Source of the DNA: Chloroflexota bacterium
GTDB taxonomy: Bacteria; Chloroflexota; Anaerolineae; B4-G1; DUEL01
NCBI GenBank assembly: GCA_017743275.1
Contig: JAGHZG010000011.1
Coordinates: 1-12,111, forward strand
Direction: 5' to 3'
Length of the DNA stretch: 12,111 nucleotides
Both the position numbers and the translations under genes were made by a program. Below, piece after piece: positions 6,160 to 12,111 of the stretch. Each line of letters starts with the position of its first letter. Within the stretch, counting starts at the first letter, position 1. The notes beneath the pieces are model-generated. The model had not been told where the DNA came from, made no database searches, and was given only the letters and a program-made list of their open reading frames with translations.

Positions 6160-7671
6160 ATGGCTAAGTACGTCGCCGCTGTGGATCAGGGTACAACCAG
6201 TACCCGCTTTATGGTCTTTGACCATGCCGGTCTGGTGGTGAGTGTCCACCAACTGGAGCACGAACAGATCTATCCTCAGCCTGGCTGGGTAGAACACAAC
6301 CCGATGGAAATCTGGGAGCGAACCCAGCAGGTGATCAAAGCGGCCCTGGAGAAGAAAGGGATAGATCCTAAGGAGATCGCTGCCATCGGCGTCACCAACC
6401 AGCGGGAGACCACCATCGTCTGGGATAAGAAGACCGGCAAGCCTTACTACAACGCCATCGTCTGGCAGTGCACCCGCACCAAGGACATCTGCGAAGACCT
6501 GGCCAAGGACGGTGGGCAGGACCGCTTCCGCCCCAAGACCGGCCTGCCGCTGGCGACCTACTTCTCCGGCCCCAAGATCAAGTGGATTCTGGATAACGTC
6601 CCCGGCGTCCGGGAGGCGGCGGAGAAGGGGGATGCCCTCTTCGGCAACATTGACACCTGGGAAATCTGGTGGCTGACCGGTGGCCCCAATGGCGGCGCTC
6701 ACGTGACCGACGTCTCCAACGCCAGCCGCACAATGATGATGAACCTGGAGACGTTGGACTGGGACCAGGAAATTCTGGACATCCTGGGCATCCCGCGCCA
6801 GATGTTGCCGGAGATTCGCCCCTCCAGCGACCCCAAGATTTACGGCTACACACCGAAAGACGGGCCGTTTGGCACTTCCATCCCCGTCTGCGGCGACCTG
6901 GGCGACCAGCAGGCCGCGCTGGTGGGCCAGACCTCCTTCAGCCCCGGCGAGGCCAAGAACACCTACGGCACCGGCTGCTTCATGCTGCTCAACACCGGCA
7001 CCACGCCCGTCCCCAGCAAGAGCGGCCTGCTGACCACCCTGGGCTATAAATTCGGCGACGAGCCGGCCATCTACTGCCTGGAGGGCTCCATCGCCATCAC
7101 CGGTGCTCTGGTCCAGTGGTTGCGGGATAACCTCAAGTTCTTTGACTTCTCCAAGCACATTGAGGACTACGCCCGGCAGGTGCCCGACAGCGGTGGTATC
7201 TACTTCGTCCCGGCCTTCTCCGGCCTCTTCGCGCCGTATTGGCGGCTGGACGCCCGCGGCGTCATCGTCGGCCTCACCCGCTTCATCAACAAGTACCACA
7301 TCTGCCGCGCCGCGCTGGAAGCCACCGCCTACCAGACCCGCGAGGTGCTGGACGCGATGGAGAAGGACTCCGGTGTGCGCCTGACCGCCCTGAAGGTGGA
7401 TGGCGGTATGGTCTTTAACGAACTGCTGATGCAGTTCCAGGCCGACATCCTGGGCGTGCCCGTCATCCGCCCGGTCGTGGCCGAGACCACCTCGTTGGGC
7501 GCCGCCTACGCCGCCGGGCTCGCCGTCGGCTTCTGGGACAACCTGGACGACCTGCGCAAGAACTGGGCGGTGGACAAGGTCTGGGAGCCGAAGATGGACC
7601 CCGAGACCCGCGAGCGCCTCTATCGGGGCTGGCTGAAGGCAGTGGAGCGGACCTTCGGCTGGGTAGAATAG
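6160..7671 (+). CDS. glpK: Glycerol kinase
   Basis: ATP-dependent phosphorylation of glycerol to glycerol 3-phosphate in the cytoplasm (FGGY family). It is 503 residues long, the usual length. An AAAAGGAGGGAG site precedes ATG 6160. The phosphate-binding loop [14 protein letters not shown] lies at 8-21. The glycerol-site Arg82-Glu83 lie in GVTNQRETT, with Tyr134 and the catalytic Asp249 of [10 protein letters not shown]. Further family blocks are [17 protein letters not shown], the [15 protein letters not shown] region and the C-terminal [20 protein letters not shown]. The loop carrying the HPr-phosphorylated His in Firmicutes reads [11 protein letters not shown] here, with no His, so PTS control of that type looks absent. 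Its product feeds the GlpA-like dehydrogenase downstream. Confidence 0.97.
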   Translation: MAKYVAAVDQGTTSTRFMVFDHAGLVVSVHQLEHEQIYPQPGWVEHNPMEIWERTQQVIKAALEKKGIDPKEIAAIGVTNQRETTIVWDKKTGKPYYNAIVWQCTRTKDICEDLAKDGGQDRFRPKTGLPLATYFSGPKIKWILDNVPGVREAAEKGDALFGNIDTWEIWWLTGGPNGGAHVTDVSNASRTMMMNLETLDWDQEILDILGIPRQMLPEIRPSSDPKIYGYTPKDGPFGTSIPVCGDLGDQQAALVGQTSFSPGEAKNTYGTGCFMLLNTGTTPVPSKSGLLTTLGYKFGDEPAIYCLEGSIAITGALVQWLRDNLKFFDFSKHIEDYARQVPDSGGIYFVPAFSGLFAPYWRLDARGVIVGLTRFINKYHICRAALEATAYQTREVLDAMEKDSGVRLTALKVDGGMVFNELLMQFQADILGVPVIRPVVAETTSLGAAYAAGLAVGFWDNLDDLRKNWAVDKVWEPKMDPETRERLYRGWLKAVERTFGWVE

Positions 7672-7685
7672 TGCCCTGAGAGTCT

Positions 7686-7735
7686 GGGGGGAGGAGCGGG
7701 ATCGGGGAGGCCCCGCATCCTCCCCCTTTTGTTGT
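7686..7735 (+). terminator. GC-rich hairpin with T-run between glpK and etfB
   Basis: The left arm 7686-7700 (GGGGGAGGA-GCGGG) pairs with the right arm 7711-7726 (CCCGC-A-TCCTCCCCC) with one bulged base, and TTTTGTTGT follows. It has the form of an intrinsic terminator. The next gene starts 12 bases after it with no promoter in between, so it probably lowers rather than stops transcription into the etf-glpA part. Confidence 0.7.
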
Positions 7736-7746
7736 GAGGTCAGAGT

Positions 7747-8550
7747 ATGCACATCATCGTATGCATCAAGCAAATCATAGACCCGGAGGTCCCCTTTCAC
7801 CTCTTCCGGATTGATCCGGTCGCGAAACGGCAGATCCAGGGGACTCACCCCCTGGTGATCAGTACCTATGATGAAGTTGCTGTAGAAGTCGCTCTGCAGC
7901 TGAAAGAGAAAGTCGGGGGCAGGGTGACCGCTCTAACGCTTGGGAAGAAAGAAGCTCTCCAGGCGCTCCATCAGACGCTGGCGATGGGCGCTGACGATGC
8001 CATCCTGCTCTCCGATTTGAATTTTGAAGAAATGGACTCTTTTGGAAAGGCCCGCGTCCTGGCTGCGGCCGTGCGAAAAATCGGCGAGTTTGATTTGATC
8101 CTGTGCGGACGCCAGGCGGGAGACGTAGAGTTGGGATTGGTCGGACCCTTCCTGGCCGGAGAACTGGGCATCCCGTGCGTTCCCCTCGTCGCCAACTTTG
8201 AAGTGGCCAATGGCACCATTCGGATGAGACGACCCGTTGAGACCGGGTACGAAATCCTGGAAGCCCCGTTCCCTCTCCTGGCGACGATCACCAACGACAC
8301 AAGCAACGTCCCCCGGTACGCTTCAGTAAAAGGACTACGGGCAGCCATGCGGGCCCCCATCCCCTGCTGGTCGTCGGCCGATTTAGGCCTAAGCGCCGAT
8401 GCTCTGGGCCCGAAACCCCTGCGGATTGAGATAGACGAACTGTTTATCCCCCATCGGGAGATGCGCTGTGAACTCATTGAAGGGGAATCCGGCGCCGAGA
8501 AAGCCCGCAACCTGGCCGCGCGACTGAAAGCGCTGGGGTTGATCGGCTGA
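7747..8550 (+). CDS. etfB: Electron transfer flavoprotein, beta subunit
   Basis: The small ETF subunit, 267 residues, which binds AMP or FAD and forms a heterodimer with EtfA to shuttle electrons from flavin dehydrogenases. It starts MHIIVCIKQIIDPEVPF, the usual EtfB opening. It contains YDEVAVEVALQLKE (41-54), GADDAILLSD (81-90), the nucleotide-site stretch LILCGRQAGDVELGLVGPFLAG (117-138), and VPRYASVKGLRAA (188-200), which matches the family recognition loop that docks onto dehydrogenases. The ribosome site (TGAGGTCAGAG) is weaker than in its neighbours. etfA begins 11 bases after the stop. Whether it is a bifurcating (Fix/Bcd type) or simple ETF cannot be settled by eye. It probably takes electrons from the GlpA-like enzyme downstream. 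Confidence 0.92.
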   Translation: MHIIVCIKQIIDPEVPFHLFRIDPVAKRQIQGTHPLVISTYDEVAVEVALQLKEKVGGRVTALTLGKKEALQALHQTLAMGADDAILLSDLNFEEMDSFGKARVLAAAVRKIGEFDLILCGRQAGDVELGLVGPFLAGELGIPCVPLVANFEVANGTIRMRRPVETGYEILEAPFPLLATITNDTSNVPRYASVKGLRAAMRAPIPCWSSADLGLSADALGPKPLRIEIDELFIPHREMRCELIEGESGAEKARNLAARLKALGLIG

Positions 8551-8561
8551 GGAGGGATACC

Positions 8562-9542
8562 ATGGTTCACATCCTGACATTTTGCACAGCATCTCAACCG
8601 GAAATCCCCCGCCACCCGCTGGAACTGCTGGCCGCCGCGCGGGCACTGAGCGCTCAACTGGGGGAAGGTACGGTGCATACTCTGTGTGTGGGACCGGCAT
8701 CGGGGGCCTACGGAGAGGAACTGATCCACCGGGGCGCCGATCGGGTGCTGACGGTGGAATGTCCATCCGTAGAAGCGGAAATAGCACTGGCCGTGGTGGA
8801 ATCGGCCGTCCGGCATCTGGCCCCCCAGGTTGTGCTCCTTCCCCACGATGATCTGAGTGGAGCCTATGTGGGGCCGTGCCTGGCATACCGCCTGGAGACA
8901 GGGATTGCCACCGACTGCGGGGGCTTCGCCGTTCAGGGGGAGGATATCCGCTGGCTACGCCCTGTTTATGGGGGGAAGGCCATGGCGTATATGCGCATTC
9001 GGGGGCCGGTTCAACTGGCCACTATGCGCTCACGCGCTTTTGACCCCCTGCCTGCTGACCCGACACGTCGGGGAGAAATCCAGAGTTTCCCGGCCGACTG
9101 GGAAAGCGTCCGTCCGCAGATCCGCGTGGTGGAACGTTTGGAAGAAAAAGAAGAGGGAGAACTGCCGCTGGATCGGGCAGAAATCATCGTCAGCGGAGGG
9201 AGAGGAATCGGAAGCGCGGAGGGGTTCGCCGTTCTACGGGAACTGGCCCGGGTACTGGGAGCCGCAATCGGTGGCTCCCGCCCGGCCGTGGACCTGGGGT
9301 GGGTGCCCCACTCTCACCTGGTAGGTCAGACCGGGAAAATCGTTGCCCCCAATCTCTACATTGCGGTGGGAATTTCGGGGGCAGCGCAACACATCGCCGG
9401 GGCCGGTTCATCTAAAACCATTGTCGCGATTAACAAAGACTCCGACGCGCCCATTTTCAAACTTGCCCATATTGGTGTGGTAGAGGAGTGGGAAAAAGTC
9501 ATCCCGGCCCTGATTGAAGCCTGTAGGGAATGGCGATCATAA
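8562..9542 (+). CDS. etfA: Electron transfer flavoprotein, alpha subunit
   Basis: The large ETF subunit, 326 residues, which carries the redox-active FAD in its C-terminal domain. GAGGAGGGAT sits before ATG 8562. The N-terminal half (about 1-190) has the ETF alpha/beta fold with HGADRVL-like IHRGADRVL (55-63) and VLLPHDDLSG (91-100). The C-terminal FAD domain is strongly conserved: SGGRGIGSAEGF (211-222), GSRPAVDLGWVPHSHLVGQTGK (238-259), GISGAAQHIAG (270-280) and IVAINKDSDAPIFKLAHIGVV (287-307). It is adjacent to etfB and separated from the dehydrogenase gene by a 127-base gap that holds a repeat. No ETF-quinone oxidoreductase is encoded in this window. Confidence 0.95.
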   Translation: MVHILTFCTASQPEIPRHPLELLAAARALSAQLGEGTVHTLCVGPASGAYGEELIHRGADRVLTVECPSVEAEIALAVVESAVRHLAPQVVLLPHDDLSGAYVGPCLAYRLETGIATDCGGFAVQGEDIRWLRPVYGGKAMAYMRIRGPVQLATMRSRAFDPLPADPTRRGEIQSFPADWESVRPQIRVVERLEEKEEGELPLDRAEIIVSGGRGIGSAEGFAVLRELARVLGAAIGGSRPAVDLGWVPHSHLVGQTGKIVAPNLYIAVGISGAAQHIAGAGSSKTIVAINKDSDAPIFKLAHIGVVEEWEKVIPALIEACREWRS

Positions 9543-9544
9543 CC

Positions 9545-9613
9545 CGTCATTGCGGGTCGCTGGAGGCGGCGAAGCACTCCTGGCGCTACTCGCTGGAGAG
9601 GCTTCGGGCAATC
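9545..9613. repeat. Dispersed palindromic repeat between etfA and glpA
   Basis: GTCATTGCGGGTCGC ... GAGGCGGCGAAGCACTCC (9545-9580) and a closing GGCTTCGGGCAATCC (9599-9613) match the pattern of the repeat at 11901-11937 in diverged form. The outer ATTGC/GCAAT ends are complementary, so the transcript could fold. I see no promoter in this gap. AAAGGAGG (9655-9662) is the ribosome site of the next gene. Confidence 0.5.
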
Positions 9614-9669
9614 CACACTCCCATCTGAATGTACGAAAGTCAACAGAAGCGGAGAAAGGAGGCAAAAGA

Positions 9670-10830
9670 ATGATCCGACTGGAGACCAGAGTCGTGGTGA
9701 TTGGTGGTGGAGCGACAGGGACGGCGGTCTTGCGGGACCTGGCAATGCGAGGAGTTGAGGCCGTCCTGGTAGAGCGGGGTAATCTGGCCGAGGGAACGTC
9801 GGGGAATTTCCATGGCCTTCTCCATAGCGGTGGCCGCTACGCTGTCAAAGACCCTCCCGCCGCCGAGGAATGCATCCATGAGAACGCCATCCTCCGCCGA
9901 ATCGCTCCGCAGGCGATTGAGGATACGGGGGGATTTTTTGTTGTATTGACCGACGAAGACGAGGCGTTCCTGCCCCGTTTCCTGGAAGGATGTCGCCAGG
10001 TCGGCATTCCGACGGAGGTGCTTTCTGGCAGCCAGGCCCTTCAGGAAGAACCCGCCCTTTCTCCTCAAGTGCGCTATGCTGTGACTGTCCCCGATGCCAG
10101 TATAGATGGCTGGACTCTTTGTATCGGCAGCGTCAAGGCGGCCAAAGAATACGGGGCTAAAGTCTTCCTCTACACACCGGTTACAAAAATCCTGCGCCAG
10201 GGTGACCGGGTAGTGGGCATTGAGGCGGTGGACCGCTCTTCTGGCAATGAATACGAAATCCGGGCCGAATATGTGATCAATGCCACCGGCCCATGGACAA
10301 CCAAAACCGCGCGGTTGGCCGGATTGGAAGTGCCAATGGCTCTGGACTATGGGACAATGGTCGTCCTGAACGGCCGACCGGTCCGGCGCGCGATTAACCG
10401 TTGTCGCCCTCCGACGGACGGGGATATTGTTGTGCCGGTGGGCACGGCAATCGTCCTGGGCACGACCTCGGTGCCGATTCAGGACCCGGATGACTTCTGC
10501 ATCCAGGAGTGGGAGATTGACCTCTTGCTGGAAGAAGCCATCAAAATGGTACCCGTTGTGGAGGAGATGGGGGTCCAGCGATATTATGCGGCCGTCCGTC
10601 CTCTTTACAAGCCACCGACGGAAGGGGCAGAAGGGCAAAGAGAAGTCAGCCGGGCTTTTTACGTCCTGGATCACGAAGAACTGGATGGACTCGGGGGGCT
10701 GATCACCATCACTGGCGGCAAGGTCACTACCTGCCGACTGATGGCAGAGAAAACCGTGGACCTGGTGTGTGCCAAGATGGGGATTCAGGCTCCCTGCCGC
10801 ACCCATCTGGAGCCGCTCCCGCCCGCTTAG
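9670..10830 (+). CDS. glpA: GlpA-type FAD-dependent glycerol-3-phosphate dehydrogenase, short form lacking the Fe-S domain
   Basis: Predicted to oxidise glycerol 3-phosphate to DHAP with FAD. ATG 9670 follows AAAGGAGG. The FAD loop is VVVIGGGATGTAVLRDLAMRG (8-28), followed by GTSGNFHGLLHSGGRYAV (42-59), INRCRPPTDGDIVVP and the C-terminal LDGLGGLITITGGKVTTCRLMAEKTVDLVCAKMG. These follow the N-terminal part of E. coli GlpA closely (HGLLHSGARYAV, DGLDGFITITGGK). The protein stops at 386 residues, right after that conserved block. E. coli GlpA has about 540 and continues into a Cys-rich BFD-like domain. No glpB or glpC is present, and etfBA precede it. I infer electron transfer to ETF. Another DAO-family substrate is possible but less likely given glpK and glpF. 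Confidence 0.88.
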   Translation: MIRLETRVVVIGGGATGTAVLRDLAMRGVEAVLVERGNLAEGTSGNFHGLLHSGGRYAVKDPPAAEECIHENAILRRIAPQAIEDTGGFFVVLTDEDEAFLPRFLEGCRQVGIPTEVLSGSQALQEEPALSPQVRYAVTVPDASIDGWTLCIGSVKAAKEYGAKVFLYTPVTKILRQGDRVVGIEAVDRSSGNEYEIRAEYVINATGPWTTKTARLAGLEVPMALDYGTMVVLNGRPVRRAINRCRPPTDGDIVVPVGTAIVLGTTSVPIQDPDDFCIQEWEIDLLLEEAIKMVPVVEEMGVQRYYAAVRPLYKPPTEGAEGQREVSRAFYVLDHEELDGLGGLITITGGKVTTCRLMAEKTVDLVCAKMGIQAPCRTHLEPLPPA

Positions 10831-10842
10831 CAGGCCCGAGAG

Positions 10843-11061
10843 ATGACAAAAAAGAAGTCTCCAAAAGCGGAAAAGAGTACACAACCCCCGCGCCGCCCTC
10901 TATGGTGGTGGATTTTTGCTTTTCTGTTCCCGCTGGTGGTAAGCGAGGTGATGTTCTACATGGCTGGCCGGGGGCTCAGTATGGTGATTTTTCCCATTAT
11001 CTGGGTTGGTTTCTGGGCCGCTGTGGCTTACCGGGCCGGTTGGTTCTCCAGGGAAAAGTAA
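10843..11061 (+). CDS. Small two-helix membrane protein
   Basis: A 72-residue protein I do not recognise. A basic, lysine-rich N-terminus (about 1-18) is followed by two hydrophobic segments (about 20-40 and 46-66) joined by a short AGRG turn, and it ends RAGWFSREK. It begins 12 bases after the stop of the short glpA, with a modest GAGAG ribosome site, and lies before the terminator, so it is probably the last gene of the same transcript. Such a position would suit a membrane anchor or quinone-side partner for the dehydrogenase-ETF pair, but nothing in its residues (no Cys or paired His) shows cofactor binding. The codon pattern and the two clean membrane segments make it more than a chance frame. 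Confidence 0.7.
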   Translation: MTKKKSPKAEKSTQPPRRPLWWWIFAFLFPLVVSEVMFYMAGRGLSMVIFPIIWVGFWAAVAYRAGWFSREK

Positions 11062-11092
11062 AACAGGCAGTAGCCATTCGGATCGTCATTGG

Positions 11093-11140
11093 GGGAGGTT
11101 TTTGTGGCCCGCGAAGCCAGCCACAAAAACCTCCCTTTCT
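11093..11140 (+). terminator. Strong intrinsic terminator after the glycerol gene run
   Basis: GGGAGGTTTTTGTGGC (11093-11108) pairs perfectly over 16 bases with 11120-11135 around an 11-base loop and is followed by TTTCT. The A-run in the right arm means it could also work on the opposite strand. It lies 31 bases after the small membrane protein gene. Confidence 0.85.
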
Positions 11141-11248
11141 CCCTCTGTAAGAAGCAGGACAATCGCTCCAACAGAACACCCGACCAGGAAAGGGACTACC
11201 TGGCGCGCGAAAGTTGCCGAAATCCAGTTGGCAAAGCAGGTCCTTCGG

Positions 11249-11857
11249 ATGAGGGAAACCGTTATCCCCAAAGCACTATGCAAGGATTTTGCCCACTTTC
11301 TGCAAATCCATGGCCTGGAGGAATGGGAGGGCCAGTTCAGCCGGTATGACGAGGAGACCTACCAGGCCGTTCTGGAAAGAGTGGGACCGGAAGACATCGT
11401 GATAGAAATCGGGGCGGGAGACCTCTATCTGGCCCTTCGGATCGCTCAAAAAGCACACCGTGTATATGCCATAGAGGTCAATCCAATGATAGTTGCTGTA
11501 ACGCTCGCGGCCATCGGTTTTTCCCTGCCGCGAAACCTCCATGTCGTATGTGCAAATGCATTGGATTTCCCTCTCCCACCCGACGTGACAATAGCCGTAT
11601 TGCTGATGCGGCATTGTCAGCATTTCGGTGAATACTTTGACCGCTTGCAGATGGGGGGATGCCGATGGTTGCTCACGAACGCTCGCTGGAGATGTGGAGT
11701 TGAAGCCATTGACCTGCAAGCACCAAGAATCCCCTTTGAGCAAGTGGATGAGGGCTGGTACGCCTGTCGGTGTGGGGCCATTGGCTATGTCGGGACAGGT
11801 ACAGGAGTGAATACCTCACCCTGGGAGGTTGCCAACTGTCCCCATTGCAATCCTTGA
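11249..11857 (+). CDS. Methyltransferase-like (class I, SAM-binding) protein with C-terminal Cys cluster
   Basis: About 202 residues from ATG 11249. VLERVGPEDIVIEIGAGDLYLALRIAQKAHRVYAIEVNP (41-79) contains motif I of class I methyltransferases (EIGAGD, 53-58) and the acidic residue after strand 2 (Glu77). It recalls the KsgA/Erm type and protein-isoaspartate methyltransferases. A NANALDFPLP-like stretch, CANALDFPLP (101-110), fits motif IV territory. The C-terminus has Cys173-X-Cys175 and CPHC (197-200), a possible zinc ribbon. The start is uncertain: no clear ribosome site precedes ATG 11249, and TTG 11228 in frame is an alternative. Longer upstream extensions would run through the terminator and the preceding gene and are unlikely. 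The substrate is unknown. It is separated from the glycerol run by the terminator, so a functional link is not supported. Confidence 0.7.
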   Translation: MRETVIPKALCKDFAHFLQIHGLEEWEGQFSRYDEETYQAVLERVGPEDIVIEIGAGDLYLALRIAQKAHRVYAIEVNPMIVAVTLAAIGFSLPRNLHVVCANALDFPLPPDVTIAVLLMRHCQHFGEYFDRLQMGGCRWLLTNARWRCGVEAIDLQAPRIPFEQVDEGWYACRCGAIGYVGTGTGVNTSPWEVANCPHCNP

Positions 11858-11900
11858 AGCCCCTGGTTCTGCAACCATTCGTCACTACCTGCCCACCCGC

Positions 11901-11937
11901 GTCATTAGCGAGCCGCCGAAGGCGGCGAAGCAATCTC
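11901..11937. repeat. Dispersed palindromic repeat, best copy
   Basis: GTCATTAGCGAGCC leads into a perfect GCCGCC-GAA-GGCGGC hairpin (11912-11926) and then GAAGCAATCTC. Diverged copies lie at 3087-3122 and 9545-9613. All three are intergenic. This is the form of a REP-type element. Confidence 0.65.
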
Positions 11938-11941
11938 TAAA

Positions 11942-12001
11942 TTCCCTCCACTGAATAAGAGCATTCGTGAAGTTCCCTCCAAAGAATAAGAGTATTCACT
12001 C
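11942..12001. repeat. Two-copy 31-bp-period repeat with GAATA-N4-TATTC dyads
   Basis: TTCCCTCCA(CT/AA)GAATAAGAG(C/T)ATTC occurs at 11942-11965 and 11973-11996, spaced 31 bp, with three mismatches in 24 bases. The second copy has a GAATA-AGAG-TATTC dyad and the first a GAAT...ATTC version. The spacing is close to three helical turns, so paired operator sites for an unseen downstream gene are possible; a decayed tandem repeat is the plain alternative. Confidence 0.55.
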
Positions 12002-12035
12002 TAAGGCAAAATCCGCACTTTGCTTGCCGTATGGG

Positions 12036-12111
12036 GGCTGCACCCTCACCCCTCCCCCCGCTCCCGTTCGCCTTCGGCGGCGGGAGCGGGGGGAGGGGTG
12101 AGGGTGCAGCC
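12036..12111. repeat. 31-bp perfect inverted repeat at the window edge
   Basis: Bases 12036-12066 and 12081-12111 are exact reverse complements over 31 positions. The left arm reads GGCTGCACCCTCACC ... CCCGCTCCCG. The 14-base loop itself folds (CGCC-TTC-GGCG). The right arm runs to the last base given, so the element may be longer. It could be a terminator-like hairpin, a REP/MITE-type palindrome or the end of a larger repeat. There is no T-run within view. Confidence 0.85.

Noticed and set aside
5944..7848. Long minus-strand open frame (634 codons) antisense to glpK
   Set aside because: It lies opposite a fully convincing glpK and has no family motifs. Codon bias in a GC-rich gene commonly leaves the opposite strand open.
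9514..9669. N-terminal extension of glpA from an upstream in-frame start at 9514
   Set aside because: It would overlap the end of etfA and translate the palindromic repeat. ATG 9670 has a strong ribosome site and gives the normal family N-terminus.
9640..10884. Minus-strand open frame of 414 codons opposite glpA
   Set aside because: The plus-strand frame has clear FAD and GlpA motifs; the reverse product has none.
11199..11216. TGGCGCGCGAAAGTTGC, resembling a sigma54 -24/-12 promoter
   Set aside because: The GG to GC spacing is 12 bases rather than the required 10, and the regulator here lacks the sigma54 contact loop.
11942..12001. Possible CRISPR fragment
   Set aside because: There are only two imperfect units with almost no spacer between them and no cas gene.

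Overview
The window is a glycerol and dihydroxyacetone (DHA) catabolism locus from a fairly GC-rich bacterium. All convincing genes lie on the + strand. Strong Shine-Dalgarno sites, a consensus sigma70-type promoter and several dispersed GC-rich palindromes suggest a Chloroflexota (Anaerolineae-like) or similar environmental lineage. That placement is a guess from style, because no marker gene is present.

Layout. Bases 1-245 are non-coding and hold GC-rich inverted repeats. Next come a DUF2085 membrane protein (273-1043) and, 12 bases later, a DhaR/AcoR-type transcription regulator (1056-3032). A 441-base intergenic region (3033-3473) follows, with a structured element, two dyads that look like operators, and a TTGACA-17-TACAAT promoter. 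This promoter reads into a catabolic gene run: glycerol facilitator (glpF, 3474-4271), DHA kinase subunits DhaK (4296-5369) and DhaL (about 5482-6135), and glycerol kinase (glpK, 6160-7671). A terminator-like hairpin separates these from electron transfer flavoprotein subunits beta and alpha (7747-8550, 8562-9542), a short GlpA-type glycerol-3-phosphate dehydrogenase (9670-10830) and a two-helix membrane protein (10843-11061). A strong hairpin terminator (11093-11140) closes the run. A methyltransferase-like gene with a C-terminal Cys cluster (about 11249-11857) lies beyond it. The last 250 bases hold three kinds of non-coding repeat, ending in a 31-bp perfect inverted repeat.

How the genes fit together. 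GlpF admits glycerol (and probably DHA). GlpK makes glycerol 3-phosphate (G3P), and the GlpA-like enzyme oxidises it to DHAP. DhaK and DhaL phosphorylate DHA to DHAP by a parallel route. The most notable point is the electron route. The G3P dehydrogenase lacks the C-terminal Fe-S (BFD-like) part of classical GlpA, and no glpB or glpC is present. It sits instead behind etfBA and before a small membrane protein. I infer a G3P dehydrogenase that passes electrons to ETF and then to the membrane. The regulator lacks both the GAFTGA loop and the acidic Walker B pair, so it probably acts on the sigma70-type promoter rather than with sigma54, as described for E. coli DhaR. No DhaM, PTS protein or glycerol dehydrogenase is encoded here.
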